DNA from: Brasenia schreberi
Lineage: Eukaryota; Streptophyta; Magnoliopsida; Nymphaeales; Cabombaceae
DNA: 64,000 nucleotides
Direction of reading: 5' to 3'
NCBI GenBank assembly: GCA_036023115.1
Contig: JAYKKT010000074.1
Coordinates: 8,988,501-9,052,500, forward strand
A model generated the notes under the pieces. It ran no database searches and was not told where the DNA came from. It saw only the letters and a list, made by a program, of their open reading frames with translations. A program made the translations under genes and the position numbers. Below are positions 1 through 10,514 of the stretch, piece by piece. Within the stretch, counting starts at the first letter, position 1. Each line of letters starts with the position of its first letter.

Positions 1-197
1 CTTCTTCCTCACATATATATTGTCAAACTTCATTATCAAGTTGTCGACATAAGAATTGATACCATTTAATACATATGAATATATTAAATATAATATAAGA
101 TGAATACTTTGATCGTTACTGTTTTATTGGTATGATTATACGATGCTAATGATGTGAAGCAATGTCTAAAATAGTAGTCTAAAAAACTCTTACTCTT

Positions 198-252
<55 letters not shown>

Positions 253-455
253 ACTCAATTACATGCAATGGCCAACAGCCATGCCGTACGCATCCTTCAA
301 TCTCCACTAGCCATTTTGTCCATCACCGTCATTATTAAGATCACCTACGTGACTTCATTCATACTCCATGCCTCACTCGAAACAATTATCACCACCACGA
401 ACTATAAAGGAACCACCAACTCTCCAATACGCTTCGAGCTTACGTGAATAAAATA
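1..455. other. 5' flank and leader of pectinesterase
   Basis: AT-rich non-coding DNA upstream of the pectinesterase start. It holds a compound microsatellite (separate entry). An open frame with ATGs at about 264 and 269 runs to a TGA at 445-447, nine bases before the pectinesterase ATG. If the transcript starts upstream of 264, that frame would be a roughly 60-codon uORF. No clear TATA box can be told apart from the TA repeat. Confidence 0.5.
197..250. repeat. Compound (TC)n(TA)n microsatellite
   Basis: About 13 TC dinucleotides run directly into about 14 TA dinucleotides, some 200 bp upstream of the pectinesterase start. The same CT-then-TA architecture recurs near 49.9 kb and, on the minus strand, inside the last CYP97C intron. 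Confidence 0.95.
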
Positions 456-2353
456 ATGGAAGTGAAGGGCCATGCTAATGGTGTGAGGGGCTCTATCTTC
501 TGGGGTACATCCATTTTTGTGGCTCTTCTTTCCTTGTCTATGGTTGTAGTTATAAGCAAGCTCTCTAATACTAGTGTTCCGTCACCTGGAATAGACGGCC
601 AGGATTTGTTCAGCCCGTATTCTGATGTAGTTTCTCTCATCAAGAACGTTGTCAAGAGGATGAAGAAGGGTCACCATCATAGGAAGCACAGAAGCTTGGA
701 TCCATGTAAAGGTGTGAACTGGCCATCGAGGTTCATGTACGAAGAAAATGCCTCCCTTGTGATCGCTGTGGATTCACAGGGTTGTGGGGATTTCACAAGC
801 ATACAGCAGGCTGTGGACTTGGTCCCAGACAGTAGCCCCAACAGAACACTCATCTTGATCAACTCTGGTGTTTACAGGCATGCCCCGACAGCCCCCCCGC
901 CTCCTCCAGTCTCTCTGTGTGTGTTTGTCAAATTGTGTGCGTGAAAGATGCATGCTTTAGATTTTATCAGCAACAACTACTGCTAGTGAAGTTTAACGTT
1001 AATGAAATGGTTAAACCAACGAAGCGTTGTATGCAGGGAGAAGGTGATTGTTAATGCCAGCAAGGGGAATCTAACATTTCAAGGGCAAGGCTATCATACC
1101 ACCTTCATTACTTGGAACGACACGGCTAATTCCACAGGGGGAACGATTTATAGTGCTTCTGTCACCATATTTGCTCCTAATTTTATAGCTTATAATATTA
1201 GCTTCCAGGTATGCCTTAAGACTACATATATCCATTCCATATTCTTCTTGTTAATCCTCCTTCAGAGGGATTTGGTTTGGTGTTGTTTTACGATAATGAG
1301 AAAGTGGATTACGTTGGAAACAATTGATTTCACCTCTCAAATTAAGTTTGTGTAATCAATGTATTATTGGTCCGCGGTGGCATGGAGAAGAATACAGCTT
1401 CTCCAGCATCTCCAGGTGATGTTGGTGGTCAAGCCATTGCTCTCAGAGTTTCAGGCGATCAAGCTACATTTTATGGTTGCGGAATTTATGGAGCTCAGGA
1501 TACACTTCATGATGATCAGGGGAGGCATTACTTCAAAGATTGCTTCATTGAAGGGTCTATAGATTTCATCTTCGGAAATGCAAGAAGCCTTTATCAGGTT
1601 GGTGTAGTAAAATATGATGAAATCTATGACTGCCATGGTCGAAGTACACTCCCATACTCCCATAACCGAGTCGCGTCATTAGTTATTAATTGTTATTTAG
1701 CTAAATTTCTTAGAGAGTTTAGTGAGATGATCAATTGTATAAATTAATATATACTGCCGCCTTGCCGGACTCATGTTTTCAGGACTGCACATTGAATTCA
1801 AATGCTAAGGAGATGCCAGTTGGAGCTCAAACCATTACAGGATCCATTACAGCACAAGGAAGAAGATCTGTAAAGGAGAAAACAGGATTTTCCTTTGTGA
1901 ATTGCACCATAATGGGGTCAGGAAAGGTATGGTTGGGAAGGGCTTGGGAAGCTTATGCAACTGTCGTCTTCTCGAGATCCTTCATGTCGGAGATCATAGC
2001 GTCCGACGGATGGAATGACTGGAATAATCCCTCTAAAGACCTGTACGTAGTTTGAGCCCCATTCTGAATTGCTATGTGCTATTTCTGCTGTAGTTTTCTT
2101 ACTTTGTCTTGTGGTATTATGCAGGACAATTTTCTTTGGAGAGTTTGAGTGCATGGGACCAGGAGCAAATCAAAGTTTGAGAGCTGTGTACTCTAAGCAA
2201 CTTACTGAATGTGAAGCTCTTCCGTTCATGGATGTATCTTTCATAGAGGGAAATAAATGGACTTTTCCCCCTCTGCACCAGCCACCACAAGGAAATTTTA
2301 CTTGTGAACTTAGGCACCACAGGGAAAAGAAAACACTCATTCAGGCTTATTGA
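456..2353 (+). CDS. Pectinesterase (pectin methylesterase), five exons, complete
   Basis: The exons 456-877, 1037-1208, 1391-1597, 1783-2042 and 2125-2353 join into one uninterrupted 429-residue protein. It de-esterifies homogalacturonan in the cell wall, releasing methanol. Family motifs are all present: GGQAIAL (Q212), GAQDTL (Q234, D235), DFIFGNA (nucleophile D256) and LGRAW (R320, W322; commonly LGRPW). A hydrophobic segment at residues 16-34 can act as signal peptide or anchor. There is no PMEI pro-domain, so it belongs with the short plant PMEs (PME53/PME8-like). ATG 456 is chosen because an in-frame stop precedes it and the hydrophobic segment follows. Intron 1 has a GC donor. The acceptor before exon 3 (at 1390) lacks a good pyrimidine tract, so that edge is the least certain. 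Function is confident; the isoform is not. Confidence 0.9.
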
Positions 2354-2428
2354 CAGCGAGCATTCTTATATAGTTCATACGACTATAATTCTAGACAGAT
2401 GCAGCATTTTGCAGTTGAAGCTAACATC

Positions 2429-2551
2429 TTTTTTGCGAGAGTCCGAACCCTAACACACACAAACACGTATGCAAGCCCTGGGGATTGAATTCATTGCCTG
2501 CAATGCGGGAGACAGAGAGCCCTGCCAGATGAGCTAACGCTCTGCGCCCTT
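2429..2551 (-). mobile_element. tRNA-derived SINE
   Basis: Read on the minus strand, this has a tRNA-like head beginning GGGCGCAGAGC. An A-box-like TTAGCTCATCTGG lies at 2525-2537 and a B-box-like GAATTCAATCCC at 2481-2492, about 35 bases apart, as in a pol III internal promoter. A TG-rich body follows and a short A run (TTTTTT on the plus strand near 2429) marks the 3' end. The B box is degenerate. It sits just past the pectinesterase 3' end. No target duplication was recognised. Confidence 0.6.
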
Positions 2552-3838
2552 TTAACCAACACTCTTACTGATCATCTTGTCATCTCTGAGGCAAATGAAG
2601 TCTCGCATCCTTGAGAAGAAAATCTAACTTCCATTATGTTGTGTGTAGCAAAAATATTGAAAATCAATATACTTTCGAGAGTATTACGATGCTATGAAAT
2701 GCTTTGCCAAGTGCATCATGAAGCTCATTTGCAGAAAAGAATGAACTTCAACAGCTTTCAGGAAGCTTTTGAGAAATTCATGTCCAAAAAGTGCATGAAT
2801 TTGCGGCAAAGGGGTTTACCAACACACGCATGTGGATACAAACACATCAGGGTGTCCCATAGGAAAAAACAATTAAAGGCTTGGGAATCTATCCTGTTAG
2901 TGTTTATCTGCGCCAAGCATAAAAATAGGCTGGGTTTACCACATTGATCATTTCAAATACAACAACCACACACAGCATGAGGACTTCCACGCGCACGCAC
3001 ACGCACACGCACACTGCCGTCATTCTCGTTGGTTCGTTCCAATGAGTTTGATTCCTGAGGCATGCGTGCATGTGCGGTAGGCTTCGGTTCCTTGTAAAAA
3101 AGAGATGGAATCCAACCCAATTAACATCCCAAAATTTTATTTTAAAAATATTAAGGAGCATATAACATGTTTTGAAATTTTCCTACTAATCTCATGAAAA
3201 GAAGTTGCGGATTACTATCAAACACCTTTTTTACTATATATGCATCTTTTTCTTTTAAATACTAAAATTATCTCTTCTTTTGTTGCTTTCTTCACGGTCG
3301 AACAATAGATATTTTTATAAATCTCATAAAATAAAACTAACAAAAAAATAAAATAAAATAAAAATCAATAAAAAGAAAAGAAGAACAACAATAAGAAAAT
3401 CAAGAACAGAATAAAATAAAAAAACATACGAAAATAGTGAAATAAAAAATAGCATCAAGTTCCCGATTCCATGACTAGAGCACATCTCTCTTATTTCGTT
3501 TTGATTACGGATGAAAATGAAATTAATACATCAAATAAATAATAAAAAAAATATATCAAATCAACAAAGTACCTTACCAAATAACTAAAACAATCTCATC
3601 ACCCTCCTCCTCTCTTTTAGTCTTTTTTTCTCCTCCACCTCTTCTTTTTCTTTTTCTTTTTTCTTTCTTACTCGATCATATTCGAAACTTTATTGATATA
3701 AAATGGTAACGATAAAAGGAAAACTAACGAGGAAAGAGAGCTTTGGAGTGTGTGAATAGTAAAAAAAGGGTGTACATATCAATTCTGAAGTTCAATTTGA
3801 ACAAAGCGTGGAAACGAACAGCCTTGGCTTGATTCGTT
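2552..3838. other. Non-coding stretch
   Basis: No supportable gene. Contents: a CA/CG-rich simple repeat at about 2988-3013, a short motif (TTCTCGTTGGTTCGTTCCA) at about 3024 that recurs at about 4374, and a strongly A-rich tract at about 3330-3560 followed by pyrimidine-rich DNA at about 3600-3670. Confidence 0.5.
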
Positions 3839-4210
3839 GACTCGTTCTGCCAATCACGACGCGAGTCCGCTGTGTGCCGCGCCCGTCGGTACCGAGTCCT
3901 TTACGTGTCGCGGCGGCATAAATAACGCGTCAGTTGCGTTCCTTTTTGGGGGAGGGGCGGTGGAGGGAAGCCGGAAGCGGACATTTGAACGGTCGCTCGA
4001 GTGCGCGCGGCAAAAGAGCGAGAGATCGGTTGGTTTCCTTTCTTGAAAAAAGGTGGTCGAGCCGTCGAGGGTAGCACATCATCGTTGAACGTTCGAGGAC
4101 GTGCGCGGCAAGCGAGCGAGCGAGAGGGAGAGAGACCGTTCTTCGTGCTGATGATTGCTAGTGAGGAAGCCGGAATGAAGACATCTCTTGATCATCACTA
4201 GAGAATGACG
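3839..4210 (+). promoter_or_regulatory. CpG-rich promoter-like block without a visible CDS
   Basis: GC- and CpG-rich DNA in an otherwise AT-rich region. It has a CCAAT motif near 3850 and a TATA-like CATAAATAA near 3916. Downstream is a leader-like purine-rich tract containing an imperfect repeat: TTGAACGGTCGCTCGAG near 3985 and TTGAACGTTCGAGGACG near 4085, each followed by GCGCGGCAA and GAGCGAG-type sequence. This looks like a plant core promoter plus 5' leader. No convincing coding exon follows on either strand for several kb. It could drive a non-coding RNA or be left over from a lost gene. Confidence 0.35.
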
Positions 4211-7200
4211 AATCGTCTCTTTGGACGGTACTCTCCTCTTCCATTTTCTCTCTCTGGAAGTTACTCACCATCTTCTTTTCTGCTGCCCCAATCGGCATCG
4301 CGTTATCTGGCTCCAATTCGGGTTGAGGCTTCGGGTTGAGGGAGTCTGGACAGACTCCTCCGCTGTAACCATCGTTCTCGTTGGTTCGTTCCAGTGACCT
4401 CTCCTATCTCCTTATTAAGATTTGGCTTAGAATCGGTTGCTGAATTAGTCCAACTGAGATTGTAGTTTCTATTGTTATTTTGACCTGGATTGATGCTTGG
4501 AAAATGGCGTTGATCTCCGATCTCTCTTTTCTATATGAAGGGTTCTAACGACTTAGGCGTATCTTTCTTTTCCCTTTTCGGTGGTGTAATGCCGCACGAG
4601 GCCTTTTCTCTTTCCCTTCTCCGGGGATTTAGATGTTTACTGCTTGGGTTGAATGGTATTTGAAATGAGGTTGTAATGACGGTGAATTTAGCGCGTTTTT
4701 GTTTTTTGGTTTCTTGCAAGGCTCATCTATGACGACCCACTCTTCGTGATTGTTCGTTCAGTCTTTGTGACAACCATTACAGCTTAAGAAGAGAAGGTAC
4801 TCTTCAATCTGTAACGCGGTTAACGAGGGGAAAGTTCTGATGGCTCTTGATATTGGCATACGAAGAGAATTATGATCATCGAGTTCATTTCTTTATTCTT
4901 AATTCTGAATTCTCGTGGGTTCTAAGGATTCATTCCTGAGTCTATTCTAGAGAGGGGAAATTTGAAGTTCCTAAAGGTTCCCAACAGTTTTGAAGAAGTA
5001 GATCTAGGTACTGTTTTTGCCTAACCCAAACCCGTGATCCGTTAATAGTTGCACATTTGGCTAAAACCATGCTTCTGATATAACAATTAAATGATCGAAG
5101 AACTCATGTAGCCAATCTCACTTGGTGTAGGATAAGGCTTGTTTCGGTTCTGGGCCTCTGGGTATGCTAAAGGAGAAGAAAGTTCTGTTTAAACCAATAC
5201 TTTGACAGGGCTAATCTCTTCAACTAGAATTTTTACTATAATTCACCGTTGTATGTCGTGAACTAACGTGATATTAGATTTTAAATACCAATTTCTGATG
5301 CTGGGATGATTGAAGGAGGAACACTTTTCATCTTGACTCCGCGTCCAAGAGGTTTTCATTTTTCTTCGTGAAAACTCTTGCAAGTCAAAGCTTTTAAAAC
5401 AATCTCTATTGTGAAGACAAATTTCTTGACATAGCACATCCAACTAGTTGTGCAGGAGAGAGAATTTTGAAATAAACGCAGCACATAATCTTTATTCTAC
5501 TTCTAAATAAATTAGAGTGTTTCTAGTCATGAAGGTCGAAGAAACTGAACAGGATTTTGGCACCGTTGCACGTTGTACGATATATATATATGCATGTGTG
5601 TTTGTCTGTATATGTACACAGGAAAGCTGGATCTTGCTTACCTTACATTGTCATATTCATCCATTGATTTTTTTGGTAATACGAGTGTAATTTAATTTTT
5701 TTAGAAAAATACAATAGGTAATGTTATTACGCACATGATCCTAAAAAGCAATAGTCAGCATTGGGCAGCATACTTAGATAGACAGAGAGAGCTTCTGAGG
5801 CAACGGGTGTTTTAGTGGTGATGAGCCATAGAGATGTCAAGCAGATCTGGTTACATGTGCCACCTGAGTTGCAGTTTTTTCCATTACATAAATGTATATA
5901 TGTGGAGCTTTTTCTCTTACATGTATATTTTCTTATTATATATATATTATTACATGTTTATATGTCTTGTTGAAGCCTGAAATGCTATGGTTGGAATTAG
6001 GTTTCAAGCAGGGCCGCAGGCCTGGACGGGCACTCATCGGCCCCCCCGCCCCATGGAGATGTGGGTCAGGCCGAGATGGATCATCTACACTGACAACACA
6101 CGGTCAGGAGAACTGAGGAAGGCTGGCCTTCAGATATCAAATACCGCTGTTCATGCTTTCTGCCCTCCTCCCTTTCCGGTCGTTCCTAGGCTATCATCAA
6201 AGCCACAAAATGGTCAATCTTGTCAAGGATCGCCTTTCCAACCAAGAAAACCACGTCATTGGGCATCATTATTCAATCCCCAGCGCCATCCAGGGACATG
6301 AAGGAAAACCCGGTGACCCATTTAGGAGACCATAACCATCAAAGAAAGCAAGCATGTTCACGTTTCTCTTAATTGCAGCCCGAAAATTGTCACACACACA
6401 CACACACACACAGATGACCATCTAGGATAACGCATGAGATTGCAAACGTGTAGATAATTTACTACTATGATTCTGTTGGTACTCTGGGTTCATAATTATT
6501 TGCCATAACACCAATGGTCCATAAAAAAGCCTCAACGCACGATAGACACAAACACGAAGGAAAAGAAAGCATGCCAAAGGTTCCAAGTTGCCCTACGAAA
6601 GAAACCGCCAACCTCTTCCAAATGTAATTCTACGGCCTGGTTGCCTGCCAGATGCATGGGGAGCCTCTCGACCGTTCCGTTGCTGCAAGTTGTGGAAATG
6701 CCTCCATTAAGATGTTGGCGACTAAGATCGCATGGGACCGCATGAAGCCACTCGGACCAGATCCAGCCGTGCCCGTACCACGCACACCTCGTGAGCTTTA
6801 TGCTCACTTGGTGCTGGTCCCTGCTCCAAGAGGGGCTTCAGAGGCCGAGTCTTCTAAGGCGTGGGGATTGTTATAGGGTGCGATATACAAGAGGCATAAT
6901 GAGAGCGTGAGTGGGTTGTAATTAAAGGCAAGTAAGACTACAGGGAAGTTGGCTGCTTTTTGGCATAGCAAAAGTTGGTTTAGAAGGGGATCTTCTAAAG
7001 TATATTCTAGAGCCACCGCCCTCCTTTTCTGCTTTTCCGATTTCTTGCCCCATCGAATATACCAAACACAAATAGCATGCTTCCAGCAAAGTACGTATTT
7101 CTGATGTGACGATCACTCAAAGGGCCAGGTGAAGGCCTTGTTCTCGTGACATGAAGTGTTAATACTTGTTTATAATCTTTTAATTGCACCCCCTCGTCGT

Positions 7201-7719
7201 TCCCCTTTTCCTTTTGCTTTTCGAAGAGAAGTAGTTTTTTTGGTATGTTGTGTTGCTTGTTAAGGGTTTAATCTTGGGACTGTTGGAAATGAGTTGCTGA
7301 AGGCAACCGGAAATGGTCGGTATCGGAGAGGGTTGGTAAACTAGCTACAGGAATCAAACAGGGGATGTGTGTGGATCGTTGGGCATAACGAAATGCTGTG
7401 TGTGTTCAGATCATTAGCTTGTTTGTGTCATCCATCACAAGTGGAGATCCAAACGTGTAAAGCTGCCTTGACACTATCAAGTACTAAAAGGAGTGGCTGA
7501 ATCATGGATGAAATCATCATCTATATCAAGCTAATTGTTTCTGGGGAAGTAACAGGAAGACTTTAAGTGCTTATTGGTTGACATAACAAATATTTTAAAG
7601 GAAAGGAAGGAGTGCTCTGTCATTAATCTGCAAAAGATTCACTTGGATGCAGGAATAATTAAGGGTTTATTCCCTCCTTAAAGAAGAGGAGGACAAATGC
7701 ATCTTTGAATAGAATGTTG
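4211..7719. other. Unassigned stretch
   Basis: No gene recognised. Open frames near 5990-6330 and 6530-6880 are short, resemble no family I know, and overlap on opposite strands. A (CA)n microsatellite lies at 6391-6412. A motif TGCCACCTGAGTTGCAG near 5860 resembles one at about 7820 (possible SINE head). Confidence 0.4.
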
Positions 7720-7845
7720 ACATCAGCCATATGAGCCCTGACACCATCCACACTTGCATGGGTTGAGGCCAGAACCATGCTGGACTTTAACCCTGACCTA
7801 AAGATTCACAAGCACGTGCCACCTGAGTGCAGCTCTCTTATAATA
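7720..7845 (-). repeat. Possible tRNA-derived SINE
   Basis: On the minus strand, an A-box-like GCACTCAGGTGGCAC (about 7815-7829) is followed some 25-30 bases later by GGTTAAAGTCC (about 7782-7793), one mismatch from a B box. The spacing fits a tRNA-type internal promoter. The body and tail are not clear, and the A box carries a one-base insertion. Confidence 0.3.
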
Positions 7846-8272
7846 AAAGAAGGAATACAACCCAATTTTGGGTCAGCCTAGTGGAAATTAGGGTCGGTAA
7901 TGGCTAAACCTACACCTGAAAACATATTTTTCCCATGGGTACAAGCATTGGCTTGGGTATTTTTCCCATGGGTAATGAACCGTCCTGCATACAAATTCCA
8001 AGTCCAATTACTTCTTTAAAATTTAAAACATATTTGATTAAATTCCAATCATTTATACACTAAATGTGAAATATCATGTATGAAATTGTACCTTCTTTGC
8101 TGCTTAATATTTATTATACACTAAATGTGATATATCATGTATGAAATATATTTCTCATATTGTTTGATGGCCCTATAGGATCCAGCCAAGCCTAAGGCCT
8201 ATACTTCACTATGTTCTAGTTTTGGATTCATATATTGCTTGGCTATCATACCACACTAACACATGGATGGAG

Positions 8273-8542
8273 TCATGAACAATGGAAAGCTTTTTTGTTG
8301 AGATTCTTAGTCTTTATGTCAAGAAGAAATGTGGCATTTAGCTTCTGCCCTGACAAGCTGAAATCTGTTAAACATTCTGCAGTGAGAATAATCGTTTGAG
8401 GTTTGATAGCAAGCCAGGAGATGAGCATTGTCATTGCCACTATAACCATAATGACTAATGCAGTGAGGAAATGCACCTCGCTGATTGGCAGCGCCGGCTC
8501 GGAGCAGTGGATGACATGGCAATATTGCCTGAAAATGGACCA
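8273..8542 (-). pseudogene. NDR1/HIN1-like (LEA2) gene relic
   Basis: The minus-strand frame reads a single hydrophobic helix (about 18 residues, ending ISWLAIKP) followed by a segment aligning with the start of the LEA2 beta-sandwich, including LSGQKLNATFLLDIKTKN and NKK. That order (short N-terminus, one membrane helix, basic-proline turn, LEA2 domain) is diagnostic of the NHL family, which acts in defence and stress at the plasma membrane. Family members are about 200 residues; here only about 45 residues follow the helix before a stop, and a stop at 8543-8545 closes the frame upstream with no good start. I call it a truncated relic. An uncharted multi-exon gene is less likely because the family is mostly intronless. 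Confidence 0.45.
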
Positions 8543-10206
8543 TCACAATGCCCACTTCACTGTCACTGAAGATTGCCACATTGAATGGTTGTGAGAAGCA
8601 GAGACTCTTGTAAGGCCTCCGTGCTTTTGTTCCGGGAAAGTATCCTCTGCCAAACTATTTGGTTTAGTTTTCAAATAGATAAATATAAATAGGAAGTTTC
8701 TGATGATTTTCCCTTTCCGTCTTGCCTTCGTTCTAGTGTCTAGGATCAATTGCAGCTCAAGCAATCCTCACTCACATTGACTTGAAAGATTGGATCCGAT
8801 AACAAACAGGGATCAACTTGAGAACACACTGTGCACGTATGTGTGTGTGTGTGTGCGTGCACGTGTGTGTGTGTGTGAAAGAGAGAGTTGATGCTTTGCA
8901 GGGCAAGATATTTGACGCCTCTTCCAACTCATGCATGTTAACAGGATCAGTTCTGGGTAAATAGGAAACTGGTAGCTCGAAACTGTCGGTACATTTACCC
9001 TGAAACGTGAACCATAACCGAATTAGGTTCCACCTGGTTCCAGTTACAGATTGAAGCAAAAACCGGAAAATAATGAAAAAAGTATTTAGAAAATAAAAAC
9101 CCTTTTAAAATTGGATGCAGACCAGCAGTTTTACCAGCCGGTTCCATGAAATCACAAACCATAATCGAACCGCAGATCCTCTGGTTGGGCTTAAATATTC
9201 CAGTTACTGTCCTTTCTGGACCAGTTCAGTTCTGGTCCAATCCACCAAGCTGGTTCCAAGCCAGTCACGTCGTGGATGCATAAGCACCAAGGTGAGACTG
9301 GCAAGATGACTTGTATGTAAGGAGCTTGAACGAGTTTGGCACATTCAACCTCTCTTTGACTAAGAAAACATGGCTCCAGCTGGCCTCAACCTCATAAAAT
9401 GTGAGCTTGGAGCAGAGTTCAAGCTTGCCAATCGGTTTGAACCTTAGCTGTGATTGTAGTTAACTTGAGCTGCTTTAACCTAACTTAAAGCCGCTTGAAG
9501 CTTAAGCTTCTTAAGTGAGACAAACTCAAGTTTTACCTAAATGGTTTTGCTCATTTTATGGATTGAACGACATAAAGTTAATCTTGAGCAAGTCGAACAT
9601 AAGCTGATTTGAGAAAGTCTGGTATTTTGCGTCTCTATCGGTATTGTCTTGTCCTCGGCTCATGCAAAAGAGAACGTTCTTACCACACATGGTGGCCAGC
9701 AGGTCAACCGTAAAACCAAGCTCATGACCTCCAATTTCTTGCTCTGCTCGTCCAACTCCTTAGCTACTTGCCAAGGAGATGGATCCACATCTAGCAGACA
9801 ACAATTTGTGCCTAAAACTCAATTACCTGGTATAAATGGTGGCTCGAAGACCCTCGAGTTGACAGAGAATACCAGTTTGATAGGGGCATTGCGGACCAAC
9901 TAATTTACCATCTCGCAGAGGAATTAGCAGGCAGGTGTCTGACCCGAACCCAGTCACAAAATCACCGTTACAATACCAATTAAAATAACGAAACCGGACA
10001 GAGATTTTCCTCCTTGAATATAGGAAGTAATTAATATCTGATTATTGACATAAAGCAGGGGAAGAGGATAAGGTGAACCTGTGAAGTTCACATGCACTTC
10101 TAGCAGAGGCAATGATCATACAGGACCAACCCCCCGCTGAAAAATCAAACTAGTTAAAACAATTGACTTTGACAGAAGATTACAACTTTGGAGTTGGAAC
10201 CAAACG
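8543..10206. other. Unassigned stretch
   Basis: A (TG)n microsatellite lies at about 8838-8876. An 84-codon open frame at 9649-9903 (+) and its antisense give no recognisable domain. Around 9120-9270 there are scattered GGTTCCA/CCAGTT motifs that look like decayed repeat DNA. No gene is supported. Confidence 0.4.
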
Positions 10207-10514
10207 TCACCGCTTTGGGTCCAGACCAATGTCACGCGATCCTGTGTTTACATATGGCCCCCGGAATGTAGCTTGTGGTGGTAGCGGCTTTGATGAGTCG
10301 ATCAGAGGTTTCTTCCTCAATGTCCTTCAGTGAGAATCAGAAATATGAGATGAGAACATTCTATTCAGCTAAAATTAAGTTTATACAGAAATACTGTTTT
10401 TCCTCACCCCATCAGAAATGGAAAACCCAAGCCAGCTGCAGCAAAAGCTAATAATCCTGTTGCTAGTATTGTGTTTCGTGCCCGTGGAGAAGGCATAATG
10501 ATTGACAAATCTGC
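10207..10514 (-). CDS. Small single-pass membrane protein, two coding exons
   Basis: Coding exons are 10408-10496 and 10207-10324, separated by an 83-bp GT-AG intron. The first exon ends in phase 2 and the second begins with the completing base. The product is 68 residues: MPSPRARN start, one hydrophobic helix (about residues 9-29, ILATGLLAFAAAGLGFPFLM), then a basic LRKK and a polar tail with SSKPLPPQATFRGPYVNTG ending DIGLDPKR. A TTTCAG acceptor at 10515-10517 lies 18 bases upstream of the ATG, so a leader exon probably exists further right. Frame continuity across the junction, helix placement and the positive-inside arrangement argue for a real gene. I do not recognise the family. The upstream exon was not located. 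Confidence 0.65.

Noticed and set aside
5987..6335. Overlapping GC-richer frames on the plus strand
   Set aside because: No domain recognised, no start or splice context, and the competing frames look equally good.
6532..6876. Opposite-strand frames of 91 and 74 codons
   Set aside because: No family resemblance; mutual shadows in a slightly GC-rich patch.
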